NCBI GenBank assembly: GCA_022606135.1
Contig: JABYQN010000009.1
Location: 1,823,001 to 1,887,000 of the forward strand
Source of the DNA: Fomes fomentarius
Taxonomy: Eukaryota; Basidiomycota; Agaricomycetes; Polyporales; Polyporaceae
Direction: 5' to 3'
DNA: 64,000 bases
The position numbers and the translations under genes were made by a program. This document shows, one piece after another, positions 1 through 10,987 of this stretch. Positions within the stretch are counted from its first letter, which is position 1. Each line of letters begins with the position of its first letter. The notes beneath the pieces are model-generated. The model saw only the letters and a program-made list of their open reading frames with translations. It was not told where the DNA came from and searched no databases.

Positions 1-1700
1 TTAAGCAGTGGGATACTGAAGACACAGTCAGCGGGATGTCTGGGAGCATTCAGTCCACGGCTTCTCACCCGAAGCGGTCGCAGAGGTTCACAAATCTAGC
101 TGCTTTCTGACTGCCCAGGGCGTCAAGAACGCCGCCTCCAACCGTGCAGTCGCTGGTTAATACACCCACCGGGCGGCCCCGAAGCCTAGCGAGGCCTGTG
201 ACGACCGACCTACCCCACGTCGCGCCGATTTCGAAGAACGATGTATGCGACTGTTCGTTGCTAGCGCCTGCAGAGATACCAGTCGTCGGTGAATCATTGT
301 CGACGATGAAATGCACCAGCCTGCGGATTTCATAGGTCCGTGCCCGCCTTCGAGGGATGATGCTGATCAATTCCTCCTCCCTCCTGTCTGCAGGATCTGC
401 AGATTGATGAGTTGGCGGAAGGAAGGAGACAGATGAGGGCAAGAAGGATAAGAAGGTGCGGATTTGATGGAAGGCGTCGAGCTCGGAGTTCGCGATGTTG
501 TCCACGGTGCCGTTGCGTCCGTGGATCTCCCATCCGCCGAGTTGTTCTTTGTTTAGGTCTTCAAATGTAGCTTGCTTCACGACAGGAGGACCTGCTGCGA
601 ACAGCTACAAGTTTCACGCTCGATTAGCATGAGACGTGATAGCGTATAATGTGAATATACCTGGCTCAGCTCCATGACCATCACACTGTGAACAGACGAA
701 GATGAGATTCGACAGACGAACAGGCGAAGTGCGATATACCTGAAGTGACTGATAACGGCCTTCGCAGAAGCTAGCCCAACGACTGGACCTAGCAGTGCGC
801 TGACAACAGGTACGACTGTCATCGCGGTCATGCTCTGCCCTAGGCCGGCAAGTGGCGGGATGTATGTCCTGCCTGTGGATAGGTCTGTGTAGTGTGCCCG
901 CCATGTGAATAGATGCGGGTTGACATATGGGACGGACACTCACAGGTCGCAACACTGCCACCACCACTTGAGCCATCAAGAAGGCGTATCTACGTACAAG
1001 CGTGAGCAACGTGAGGGGCACAGATAGATATGAGGACTTACAATTGGAACCCTGTGTTGCGTAGCAAGAGCCTGCCTCTTGGTCAATGTCCGTTTGTACA
1101 CCCAAGGGTGCGCACAGTCTCACTTCAGCGAAGGCCGCTTTGCCTTGGATACCCCCGTCTGCATGTCCTCCACGGACGCTGAAGTCGTCCGCTGTTACCA
1201 GGACTTTCCGGCCATCGAGTCTGCCCCACCCTGTGATTTGGTTCCTGTACAACGGGGACTTCGGTTTGCTGGACATCCGCCATAGATGCGTCATTCGAGC
1301 ACTCACGCAGGAGTGAATCCTTTCAATTTCCCCGTATTCTCATCCAGCAGGGGCTTTCCGGTGAGAGAACCGATCTCGCTGAACGTTCCCCTGTCGAGAA
1401 GCGCGTCGAGCCTCTCGCGCACCCAGAGCTTGCCATTCCGTTTCTGTCGTGCATACCCTGGATCATTGAGGTTTGGCGTCCGAACCACGTTCTGGATGGT
1501 GCGGATCGTAGAGACAGCGTGCTATAGTCGTTCGTAGAACAAGTTGTGGGATCAGGTCCTAGTAGACGCGGGAGTGCGGGGACGCCGAGTACCTTCCAAG
1601 TCACACCGTCGTCCTTGAGCTTCGCGCCGTCTGCGGAAGACTTGAGCTCGCCCGACGACTTGCTGCTATCTGGACTTCTGGATGGCGAACGCTTGGGCAT
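1..1700 (-). CDS. Acyl-CoA carboxylase beta (carboxyltransferase) subunit, 3' end missing
   Basis: Biotin-dependent carboxyltransferase subunit that would move the carboxyl group from biotin to an acyl-CoA. Exons on the minus strand: 1700-1593, 1521-1307, 1244-1124, 1077-1042, 989-944, 884-740, 685-661, 604-69, 15-1 and onward outside the window; every junction is GT-AG and in phase. Visible marks of the family are GKLWVRERLDALLD near the N-terminus, TADDFSVRGGHADGG, the glycine-rich DGSSGGGSVAT acyl-CoA/oxyanion segment, and FVNLCDRFGIPLL at the edge. The start at 1700 gives MPKRSPSRSP; an in-frame ATG at 1793 is possible but leads into low-similarity sequence. The neighbouring divergent gene encodes the matching biotin carboxylase/carrier subunit, so the two probably form one enzyme. 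The motif set does not let me name the substrate (acetyl-, propionyl-, methylcrotonyl- or geranyl-CoA). A 17-residue insertion between VDNDS and FFEIGATWG looks unusual. Confidence 0.9.
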
Positions 1701-2025
1701 CTTGGCGATAGCGGTCCTGTTGTATGTGCATAAACTGGTACATATTTGATACTGCCTGCTCCTTGCCTGCTCCTTTCTGTCGGACACGGTCATATGATGG
1801 TCGCCGAATCACGAGCCTGTCCTGAGTCTCCAGGACACGTGTATCCTCCAATAGCCTATTATATGGGCGGATAACCGAACAATGGACCCAGGCCCAGGCA
1901 AGATTATGATGCTTGCTTGACAATGACTGGCATGTAACCTCTTGTGGGGATTGCCTCTCCCAGCCTCTCCTCGGTCTGCCAACAGCACTTCAGCCTTTCA
2001 GCTGCAGATAGTGAGTAGCGCAAGG
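1701..2025. promoter_or_regulatory. Shared bidirectional promoter of the carboxylase pair
   Basis: Only 325 bases separate the two divergent start codons, so regulatory sites must be shared. I see a palindromic CACGTG E-box at 1836-1841 and a CCAAT box at 1848-1852 in its middle. Co-regulation of the two subunits is an inference from this arrangement. The binding proteins are not known from sequence. Confidence 0.55.
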
Positions 2026-4380
2026 ATGGGCACTCCAAAGGTCTTGATTGCAAACCGAGGTGAAAGTGAGTACTCCTGCGATCTCGTTCCTTACGGGCAT
2101 CTCAACCCGACCCACACTGCTCAGTCGCTATCCGTATATGCCGCACCGCCGCAGAGCTTGGATGGTTCACCGTTGCGTTGTACACCGAGACCGACTCGTC
2201 GCATGCGTCTTATGCCGATGAGGCCATTCCGCTGGATTCTCCCGCGCGATATATGGACCCGGAACACATCGCTGACATAGCCCGCCGGTGAGTTCCAGTC
2301 ACCTGAAAGTATCACTCCGTGAACTAACTCGGGATTGCGGGAGTAGAGCGGGGTGCACGCATGTCCACCCAGGCTACGGGTTCCTCGGCGAGAGCTCCAA
2401 GTTCGCGTCGTTGTTCACTCATGCCTCCAGTGTTTCCTCGTCAGATACCGCTGGAATCATCTTCGTCGGGCCATCGGTAGAAACACTCAATATAGCCTCT
2501 GACAAGATGCTCTCTCGTGACCTCGCCGTTTCGCTTGGTGTTCCCGTAGCTCCTGGCTCTAGTGTCGCGTCTGTCACAGACATCCGCCAGTTCATAGCGA
2601 CGTCCGGCTGCAATGCGTTTCCTATCGTCCTGAAGGCCCTGGATGGGGGAGGGGGACGCGGAATCCGCCTCGTTAATCAGTTGGACCAGATTGAGGACGC
2701 ATATGAGCGGTGAGTGACCCCAGCCTATCGAGCAGTTTCTAGTATGTTGGTGAACGTTGCTTCGAAGGTGCTTGGGCGAGAGCCCCTCTAGGCGAATCTT
2801 TGCAGAAAAGGCACTTGTCGGGCCAGATTGGAAGCATATAGAGGTGCAAATCGTAGGCGATGGCCATGGAAATGTGACTCATCTGTGGGAACGAGAGTGT
2901 AGCGTGCAGCGGAGGTGCGACACAGCAGGTTTTACCGTTATTATGGGCCATGGCATGGCTGACTTCCATCTATAGGTTTCAGAAGATCGTCGAGGTCAGT
3001 ATGAAGTCCTTCGCCTGTTCGTACCTCGTTCTGACTAGATATTTCAGATGGCTCCATCTACGCTGGGCCCAACAATGGTTCGACCGTTGCTGGAGGCTGC
3101 GGTGAAGATGGCTCGGCATCTGCAGTATGCTGGTTTGGGTACTTTCGAGTTCCTCTTCAACTCTCGTTCGCACGAGTGGGTCTTCCTCGAAATTAATCCG
3201 CGGATTCAGGTCGAGCACACTGTAACTGGTGAGCGACCTTTCGCCACTTGAGATATGCTTCCGCTGATGACATCTTCCAGAGGAGGTTGTTGACATCGAC
3301 CTAGTCCGCGTGCAGTTATCTCTCTCTATCCCAGGGACTACTTTGGAGGACGTTATCCCTCGTCAACCTGCACCTCAAGGACACGCCATTCAACTACGGC
3401 TCATCGCGGAAGATCACTCGTTCCGCTTGTCCCCGGGCACCGTCAAGCCGTCGCACATCTCATGGCCTGCCGGAAAAGGCGTCCGCGTCGATACCTGGTT
3501 GTGCGCTGGTCCTTATTCCGACCCAGACGTTGACTGGACTGTAGGAGTCAACTTTGACTCGCTGCTCGCGAAGATCATCGTGCGCGGGGCGAATCTAGCC
3601 GAAGCTACTGCAAAGGCAAAGAGAGCGGCCCGCGAGACCCGTCTGTCAGGCGAGGTGAAGACAAATGCGGAGCTACTTGCCGGGGTCGTCGCCCATGATG
3701 ATTGGCAGCAAGGAAGTATACACACGCGATGGCTAGAGGAGCACCTAGAGGAAGTGCTCGAACTTGGCAAGGAAGCTCTGCGTACACGGAGGACGCACCC
3801 TCTTTCGCAGAGTAGTTCTCCGTCGGAAGACGCTCGTGTCTCTGCTAACGCGCCGCAAGGCTCCGGAAGCATCCTCCTCCAGCCCGGCTCGTCCTTCCAG
3901 TTGTCCATTACTCCCTCCCAATCCTCCTCCACATCCACGACAGACTCGCGGGGTGCTACGCAGAATCATAGCTTAGTGCTCTCCTCCATCGGACACAACG
4001 CGTTCCCGCACCAGCTCTCCGGAACGCTGGCCACATCGCTCTCCTCTAATCCTCTCGCGTTCTCCCTCACGCAACTCTCATCTATGACGACCTCGCAAGC
4101 CTTCGAGTTTGCGAATCCACAAGATGCGACACACCTATCGTGCCCGCTCGCCGGAAAGATCGTCGATCTGCACCCTGCCCTCACTAACTTGGATGCATAT
4201 ATCCGGAAGGGCGAGCCTCTTGTGGTGGTGAGCGTGATGAAGATGGAGAGTGTTGTGACTGCTCCGAGGAGTGGGAAGGTCGGGAGGGTGGGTAGGGGTA
4301 TCGAAATTGGTGCAGTGATACCGGAAGGCGTGCTCGTGTGCGTGCTTGATGTTGAGGGCTCCCAGAGAGCGAGACTCTGA
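2026..4380 (+). CDS. Acyl-CoA carboxylase alpha subunit (biotin carboxylase + biotin carrier)
   Basis: Exons 2026-2065, 2125-2287, 2347-2709, 2768-2914, 2976-2994, 3048-3228, 3281-4380; 670 residues, all phases close. The N-terminal half is a biotin carboxylase: [13 protein letters not shown] start, [11 protein letters not shown], the ATP-grasp loop [27 protein letters not shown], and [13 protein letters not shown]. The C-terminus is a biotin carrier domain with the biotinylation motif VMKMES (lysine about 625). Between them lies a serine/threonine-rich linker of about 90 residues (roughly 500-590). The start at 2026 is chosen because IANRGE follows immediately, as in this family; an in-frame upstream ATG exists at 1942. 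Length agrees with mitochondrial-type alpha subunits, but I see no convincing transit peptide, so a cytosolic or peroxisomal enzyme is possible. It probably pairs with the divergent beta gene; substrate unknown. Confidence 0.92.
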
Positions 4381-4712
4381 GGCAGACTCGGAGCTCAACC
4401 AATGTATTATAAGTGCGGCCTTCTGCTAGGTTCTGTTTCGGGATGGTTGGGCCGCGCAACGGCACATTGATTTGAACACTAGGCTACCGCACAGATGTGT
4501 TGGGCCACAGTGCTGTTTCAAGCTTACAACACTGTGATCCCGGATGAACGTTTTAACATTGAAACTGCTGATCTAGCACGGTGGTTACAACAAACAGCGC
4601 CAAATAACTCTTGGGGCTTAGGCTAGCCTACCTCTCGACATCTTCTCGTTACACTAGTACTCGCCCCGGCTAGCCTTGCCACTGCACCCACCCTAAACAG
4701 ACATATCACACT
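4381..4712. other. Intergenic, 332 bases
   Basis: Between two plus-strand genes. I see no coding signal, RNA gene or repeat here; it must contain the terminator of the carboxylase alpha gene and the promoter of the next gene. Confidence 0.5.
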
Positions 4713-5225
4713 ATGCCCGCTCACTACCGCCGCCGCATTCACTGCGCCTTTGCAGAGCCAGAGAAACCCAAGCGCAAACCCGCGAAGAAGCAATCAGAGA
4801 TGATCGAAGACGAGAGGCTTGAGGCCGACGCGAAGCGCATCGCCCGCAAGGGACTCAAGACGGCTAAGGACGAGTGGGAGAAGACCCTCCCCGCGCCCTA
4901 CGCACAGGGGATCTACAAGAGCGACGCGAAGAGCTACTTCGGGCTCACCGACAAGGACATCGAGACGCTTCCGCACGAGGCCATCCAGAACTCGCCCAAG
5001 ACGTTCTACGCGCTCTCCGACGTGCGCAGGCTGTCGATAAGCAAGTCTTCCGCGAACGCCCTCCCGCTCGATTTCACTCTGGCCGGCGAGCCCAAGGACG
5101 GGTCTGTGCGCTTCTTCAAGAAGGATAGCAAGCCTTCGAACCGGCGCGTGCGCACCAACTGGTATGACCACGGTGTCATGCACTGGTTCCTGGTCGAGAG
5201 CATGTACTTGAAGGGCGCGGCTTAG
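4713..5225 (+). CDS. Small intronless protein with XPA C-terminal-like segment
   Basis: A 170-residue uninterrupted reading frame with strong third-position GC bias. The N-terminus is basic (MPAHYRRRIH, then KPKRKPAKKQ). The middle, around residues 70-85, reads KSDAKSYFGLTDKDIETLP, which resembles the start of the XPA C-terminal fold (a small DNA-binding helix-rich domain in which a TDAK-type motif is followed by LT-x-x-D/E-L). The zinc finger of true XPA is absent, so this is not the repair protein itself; many basidiomycetes encode such XPA_C-like solo proteins. A conserved-looking tail (TNWYDHGVMHWFLVESMY) follows. A nuclear, nucleic-acid-related role is an inference from the basic N-terminus and the fold resemblance only. 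Confidence 0.72.
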   Translation: MPAHYRRRIHCAFAEPEKPKRKPAKKQSEMIEDERLEADAKRIARKGLKTAKDEWEKTLPAPYAQGIYKSDAKSYFGLTDKDIETLPHEAIQNSPKTFYALSDVRRLSISKSSANALPLDFTLAGEPKDGSVRFFKKDSKPSNRRVRTNWYDHGVMHWFLVESMYLKGAA

Positions 5226-5484
5226 TGTACGATAGCCGGGCTACGCTTCAGATTCGTGGATTGCCATTCGTGTGCTTTATACTCTGGTCTGACACTCACT
5301 TCAAAGTCGCCTAACTAGTATGGCCATGTTTATGTATAGTATTCCCTTATTGTTTGGTCATACGTCGAGCACGCTTGCTTTATTAGTGCTACTATAAGAT
5401 CTACCTTAGATTTCGGTACCTTCACGCTGTCCTGTATTCGTTGTATGGCCCGGCCCGTTGATACCTTGTATGTTCTACATATGT

Positions 5485-5973
5485 GTAACGCGTCACCCGC
5501 GGAATAATTACGGCGATGTGACGAAGCGACGCGTTACGTCACGCGACATACCGTGATACGCCCTAAAAGCGTATCACATGGCGGATGTCACGGCACGTAA
5601 CAGGCGTGCGACATCTTTGCTTCTTATTTCGTCACAAACACTATTGCAAAGTTGTTTCTCCTTGTAAGTCTACCTATAATATGCCTGTCACAAAATTGTT
5701 CCTTAAAAAATTACCTGTTACAAGGCAGTTACACTGTTGTCACACTCCCGGTTGCCTTGTCACAGGCAAGCTGCGACATGGTTGTTCATGTCTGTGACAG
5801 TTTCTGTGACACGTAAGACAGAAGGCAAAGATCTTCCTTCGCCTGCCGTGTTGTAAGATATAGGGTAAATTCCAAGGAACAGCCTTGTAACAGAAATGTA
5901 GTAGGTAAACTGTTACCGAGCTGTTACAAGGATCAATATCTTTGTGACAGCGCTTGTGACAAGTAAGACAGAA
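5485..5973. repeat. Cluster of palindromes and TGTGACA/TGTTACA repeats
   Basis: GTAACGCGTC at 5485-5494 is inverted as GACGCGTTAC at 5528-5537. GTGATACGC at 5553-5561 is inverted as GCGTATCAC at 5569-5577. From about 5640 to 5970 the heptamers TGTGACA/TGTCACA and TGTTACA/TGTAACA recur at least ten times. Two ~33-base direct copies, beginning TCTGTGACAG (5791) and TTTGTGACAG (5941), both end GTAAGACAGAA. This resembles a subterminal-repeat region of a DNA transposon, but I find no transposase and no matching opposite end. Confidence 0.5.
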
Positions 5974-8673
5974 CCATCACTGAATTGTCTGCAAAATTGT
6001 AATTGATTATCATGTCGTTGCCATCAATTATATTCTATATGGAAGTGGTGCAATCATGGTAACTTTGCAATCCATCATAGTGTGCCTTTAATGGGGTCGG
6101 GCCCATTACAAGGGATGCAATCCACTCAGCACTTGCAATGTACACAAGTATTGCGCAACATGTGAGGTCCCTGACGATGCTGATCATTATAGTGTATTAT
6201 AAAGAACTCGGGAGGATAGTTGCACTTTCACGGTCTTTCAATCAAATTACCCCTTTTGAAACTGTGCTCATAGATGCAAATAGTGCGAAATAGATGCATT
6301 AGCTAGCTAGCACTACTGGTACAAGGGGTATATACGACCTCTATCTATGTGCTGTACGGGACGTGCTGGAGCATCGGACAAGCAAGCAAGCAGAGGCGTT
6401 GTTGAGGGTAGTAACCACGGTGATCAAGGCCATAACAACGGTAGTGAGGTGGGGCGATGCTGACGAGTACATCAAGACGAGACAAAGCTACAAGTCGTTG
6501 GCCATCCTAGTAACGTCAGCCCCAAGCACTGCCAGCCATAAGCACAAGTCCAAGCCCAGTTAGCTAGCATGAGAGAAGTGTACGACATCGATCAGCAAGC
6601 GAAAGTCAGGCAGCAAGAGTGACTGTTCTAGGAAAGATAAGTGCGGCAGCCCTAATGAGCGACAGAGTCGGAGTCTCAAGAGTAGAGCAGTACACACATA
6701 CCTCTGTGCAAGTATGACAGGGGAGGAGGAGATGGACTCACTGACTTGTCGAGTATAAGGCAGGCGATGAAGGTAGGGATGGAAGAGCGAGCACTACGCG
6801 CCTCAGAGGTCGTAAAAGGTCATATATAATATCGGTCTTTTGCCACTTTACGACCCATAGTCGGGGTTTGTTGGGCAGTAGTGATTTGATCGCATATTTG
6901 GAGAGTTCCGCAAACCCAACTTATTGTGCACATAAGTACAATCAGTATAGGCGCTACAGCTGGTTGCTATTTGTGGCTGTTTGTATGCGGGCGCTTCTCA
7001 CATGCAGACCCTCGGCGCTTTGAACTTGTTTCATTCTTCCGTCCACTCTTCCTGTCTGGGTGCAGCTTGCTTGATTCTCATGTGCTCTGTGCTCCCACTA
7101 TGACTGTGTCTATCTATCTGGTTCTGGCCATACTCATCTTGATCTGGTCTCTACTAGGATCTGCTGCCACGTTATGGTCCTCCGTTGCTCTGTCACTCCG
7201 TGCACTATTACCTGGGGTCTCTTCGTGGATTCATTCAGGTATGTCATATCTTTTTGTGTCTATGGTCCCCTGCCTCAAGGTGTGTGGTTCCTATATCCTT
7301 ACCTTGTTTGTCAGCCGGCTTCCATCTCATATGCTACTCCGAGCCTGCCTGGCCCTCTTTGTCTTATCCAGGTCATAGTAATCACCCCCAGGGTTTCTCA
7401 CAATCTGCTTCCCTGTCGCAAATGTACGTCGCAAATGTATCTAGTGGGCAGAGGACTGACAGGTGCATTGAACAGCTCCATGGCGGCCCCACTTCACCCC
7501 CACCCCGCCCTGCCCCGCCTCGTGGCTCTTCTTTGAGAGTGCGCCCCTGACATGTGTGATTGCTTGCATCACACCGCTGCTCTCAAAGAAGAGCCACTGG
7601 ATGTTTGTGGTGCATCTGGATCTCTGCCATGTTGTCGTGACTCGTGTCCATGGTAGGCAAGTGTCCTTCTCGGGGAAGGCGCTAAGGAGGGAGGGCTGCG
7701 AGAGCCATCAATCTATTGTAAGTGCTTGCGCCACCTGCACTGGTCTCCTTCAAGCCATTTAGCAGTCAGGCAAGACCCTGCAAGTGCCACCGACCCCGGC
7801 CTACTGCCACCTAACGAAATCGTAGTCCTGATGTATATACTGCTCTGTATGCTACGACACTTAATATATATTCATGCTATGCATCTTAGGTGCCTCCTTG
7901 AGAGCATCGTTACCAGTGTGGCTGCATGCAGTGGAGCAATGCATTCAAGGGATCGCATGCTGGAGGAAACCCGACACTCACTGAGAACTTAAGTGGGGAA
8001 ATATACGTCTTACGGGCGCTGTGGAAAGTCGCGAAAGGGAAAGTTTCTATGTCAAAAATCCGGTACAGAACTTCGACTTTACATCGGGTATTTTACGCGG
8101 CGCTAAAGCCCCCAAAACCGTCAATTCTGACACTTCTTATGGTAAAACTGGCATGTCATTTTTCGCGACTATCTGGGCGCGCAGTGGAGAAGGAACCTGT
8201 GGCGAGCTTATATTGATGACAACTTTCGAACTCCGTCGATGAACTGTACAGTCTTGATCCGGACCCAAGGCAAAAGCTTCAGGAAAGCGCACATATTGCA
8301 AAGTACTTGCGAGGAAGTGGCTAGTGGATACACGATAGGAACAGCTTGCAAGATGATTGCAATAGGACTGCAGTGCGATGGCAATAAGGTACAAGATGAT
8401 GGGCGGTTGTGACCGGCTGGAATGATCCGAGCCACCTAACAATTGCTTACAAAACCCGCACAACATTTTATCTGGATGTAAGGGGATTATTACTTGTTTA
8501 ATTCTTTTCCGCCTCCTGACTTCGCCGCCTTTTCTGTGATGACGCCGGCACGGTCTGCGGCGATGGAACCACATGCATGCACACATGCCTTATTACACGC
8601 GTAGCACATCCATCGTGCCAGGCACCCTCTTACTGCTCTCACTCGCCACCGTGACCATTCGAACACTGCTAGA
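5974..8673. other. Non-coding stretch of 2.7 kb
   Basis: No reading frame here shows family motifs or fitting splice sites. A hydrophobic 150-codon frame at 6926-7378 is explained by T/C-rich composition. A nested hairpin is described separately at 7522-7597. At 8027-8036 AGTCGCGAAA is inverted near 8161-8170 (TTTCGCGACT), delimiting about 145 bases that could be a tiny terminal-inverted-repeat relic. The last few hundred bases are the upstream region of the HET gene. Confidence 0.5.
7522..7597. repeat. Nested perfect hairpin
   Basis: GTGGCTCTTCTTTGAGAG (7522-7539) is the exact reverse complement of 7580-7597, an 18 bp stem around a 40 base loop. The loop holds a second small inverted repeat, TGTGAT (7555-7560) with ATCACA (7568-7573). 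Confidence 0.75.
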
Positions 8674-10642
8674 ATGGGTCAAATAATCTCGCAATTAATC
8701 GCTTGCGCACGCACATCTATCTATACAATTCGCGGAATTTTACCCAAACGTGAGGGCATTACTCAAGTGTCTACTTTACCACCCTACTCACTGCTGTTTG
8801 CCAATAGGTGGAAGAGAAGAAGGGAGCCCGAGTGCTCAGGCCCTGTCCGACCAGTATGAGCCTGAGCCTGAACCTGAACCTCGAATTGTCGTCTCAGTCC
8901 CCTTGTCCCGCCTTCCTGGGTGCATCGTCGATCCGGAAGAGTTGGACGCAGAGCCTTGTCACTTCCGTCTAGTTGATGTCAACGCATTCCTTGATTCGGA
9001 GTTATTACGGGTGGTCGAGTATCCTCCTGTACTCGGTTCCCAAGACGAGATGGTCGACCTCTCCTCCCACCCTCTCCCACCATTTGCTGCCATATCCTAT
9101 CCTTGGCGCGACCTACAGCTTCCTAAAGGCAGGCTGGCTCCCTCGTTCTCTGTCTCGGGTGCCCTCCACGCCGACCCTATCTCCATATCTGTCCTACGTA
9201 CCGCATGCATCGGCGCGCGCGCATATGGCTGTGCACTTCTGTGGCTCGACCGCCTCTGCATTATGCAGTCCAGTAAGGTTGACAAGATTTGGCAGATCCA
9301 GCGGATGTTTTACCTGTACCGCTGCTGCACGATCTGCCTAGTCTTCCCGGGAGGACTCGTGCGCCTCGCGCGTCTTGACGACACGACGTCCTGGATAGAC
9401 CGGGCTTGGACGCTCCAAGAGGCCGTGGTCCCAGGAGAAAAGAAGACCAAGTTCGTGTACAAACTCACGCATCCGTCGTATCGTGATTTTCTCCAGCGTC
9501 GTTGCGAGGAGGAGGATTACCCTGAGTCGTTTCGTGACAATATCCTCACACCTCCGGACGTAAACAACACCACCCACGGACAGTTTACAGAACAGATCCT
9601 CGAACCCGGAGAGTCTGCTGCTGCAGAGCTGACTGGGATGCTGCGAGACACACAGGTCATGCTGGGGAGACTACGCCTACACGCGCCTGCGATGGCGCGC
9701 AACAGGCCCGACAACCTCCCCGTCCGCATCTTTCGCATGCCGGAGGCACAGCTGCTTTACAAGGTGCTGAGAACTCGCAAGGCGACGGCCCTGACTCTTT
9801 GGATCGCAGCCTACACGCGGTCATCATCGCGTCCTGTGGACATGGTGTTCAGTGTAATGGGTCTACTTGGGGTTCACCTTGACGTCGCACGCTTCCAAAC
9901 GGACGATCGGACACGCGCAACCATTGCGGTGATACAAGCGGTCATGCAGGGCGGTCACGGCTACGCGACATGGCTCTTCATCGCTCCGGAAATGGACTCC
10001 TGTCGGGAACTGTCGACGTTGCCAGAGATGCCGGAGACGAGCGTGGGCGGGCGAGCATACATTCATATGCGAAAAGGGAGAGTTCCAGCAGTGGAGGCCA
10101 TCGGCGTCAAGGGCTAAGATAGCAACGCTTGGTCCACCATGGGTGCACCGAGAGGCGAGTTGTCCGATTCTGGATATCTTGTCTTCTGGGGCAAGGCCGC
10201 GCTGCTGCGAAGCAGTCCTGCTCAGGACGCCATGCATGATTGTGCTACTTCTCAACTAGCACTATCAAGGTCATATGATAACAGGGAGGTTTGGGTAGTG
10301 GTTGTAGGACATCAAATGAACCGCAATCGCAACCCGGATACATGGATTGTACAGTCTACTCCTCGGGGTGCACCGATGCCACAAGGAGTGATAGAGCTGA
10401 CACTGATGCTGGTAGAGAGGCATGGGTATGAATTGTATCATCGGGTGGGCATGGAAAGGGAGGTGGACGAGAGGAAGACAAAGGACTGGTCTTGGACGTA
10501 CCGTCAGTTCAAGGTCGGAGGGCCGGGAACAGGGAGTAGGGTGAGATTTCGCGCTGCACCATCTGGTCCTGAATATGGTATAGACCCATTTGAAGAGAAT
10601 CGGGACAAGGATGAGTTGACCCTTGTGCGTTCATCGGGATAG
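8674..10642 (+). CDS. HET-domain (heterokaryon incompatibility) protein, with in-frame stop
   Basis: Exon 8674-8749, a 58-base intron (GTGAGG...CAATAG), then 8808 onward. The HET domain is clear: FAAISYPW (motif 1), LLWLDRLCIMQSSKVDK then MFYLYRCCTICLVF (motif 2), and SWIDRAWTLQEAV (motif 3), about residues 85-245. HET domains are TIR-related modules that drive regulated cell death on non-self recognition. The first exon encodes MGQIIS, which fits the N-myristoylation consensus, with a cysteine at position 11 as a possible palmitoylation site. A TAA at 10115-10117 interrupts the frame after GVKG. The same frame then continues for 174 codons to 10642 with sequence that looks like the normal tail of such proteins (GAPRGELSDSGYLVFW). 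Either the gene is truncated/pseudogenised, or a 54-base in-phase intron (10106-10159, GTCAAG...GCGAG) removes the stop; neither is proven. Confidence 0.8.
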
Positions 10643-10987
10643 TAGTAGTCCTTACCTGGGATCCTTGAGTAGAATCACTCGCCAATGATGATGTGGTGGA
10701 TAGCTTCAAACCTGGTCATGTCTACGTTTGTGCTGGGCTATTGCAAGAAAAGTCGAGAAGGCACGCGAGAATCGGAGAAGACTGAGACGCGCCTAATCAA
10801 TACACGTGACCGCGGTAGAGTCTACGTGTTCACTGTGAGGTCATCGCCTATTCACTAATATGTGTGCTGTCCCACTGGCCTGTCCTCATCCGCCTCTTCC
10901 TTTCACCCTCGTCTACTCAGTGTTTGTATATCTGCTACCCATCTTCTGCTGTACTTCACTCTCTGGACCGTTGAAACAACTGCAACC
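10643..10987. other. Intergenic, 345 bases
   Basis: Promoter region of the derlin gene. The last 60 bases are pyrimidine-rich, typical of the sequence just upstream of fungal starts. No other feature seen. Confidence 0.45.

Noticed and set aside
1079..1316. Plus-strand frames opposite the carboxylase beta gene
   Set aside because: Shadows of the minus-strand exons 1244-1124 and 1077-1042, which carry the conserved motifs.
6926..7378. 150-codon hydrophobic frame that could be a membrane protein
   Set aside because: Hydrophobicity follows from T/C-rich codons; the two other plus frames in the same place are also open, there is no conserved motif, and no plausible start context.
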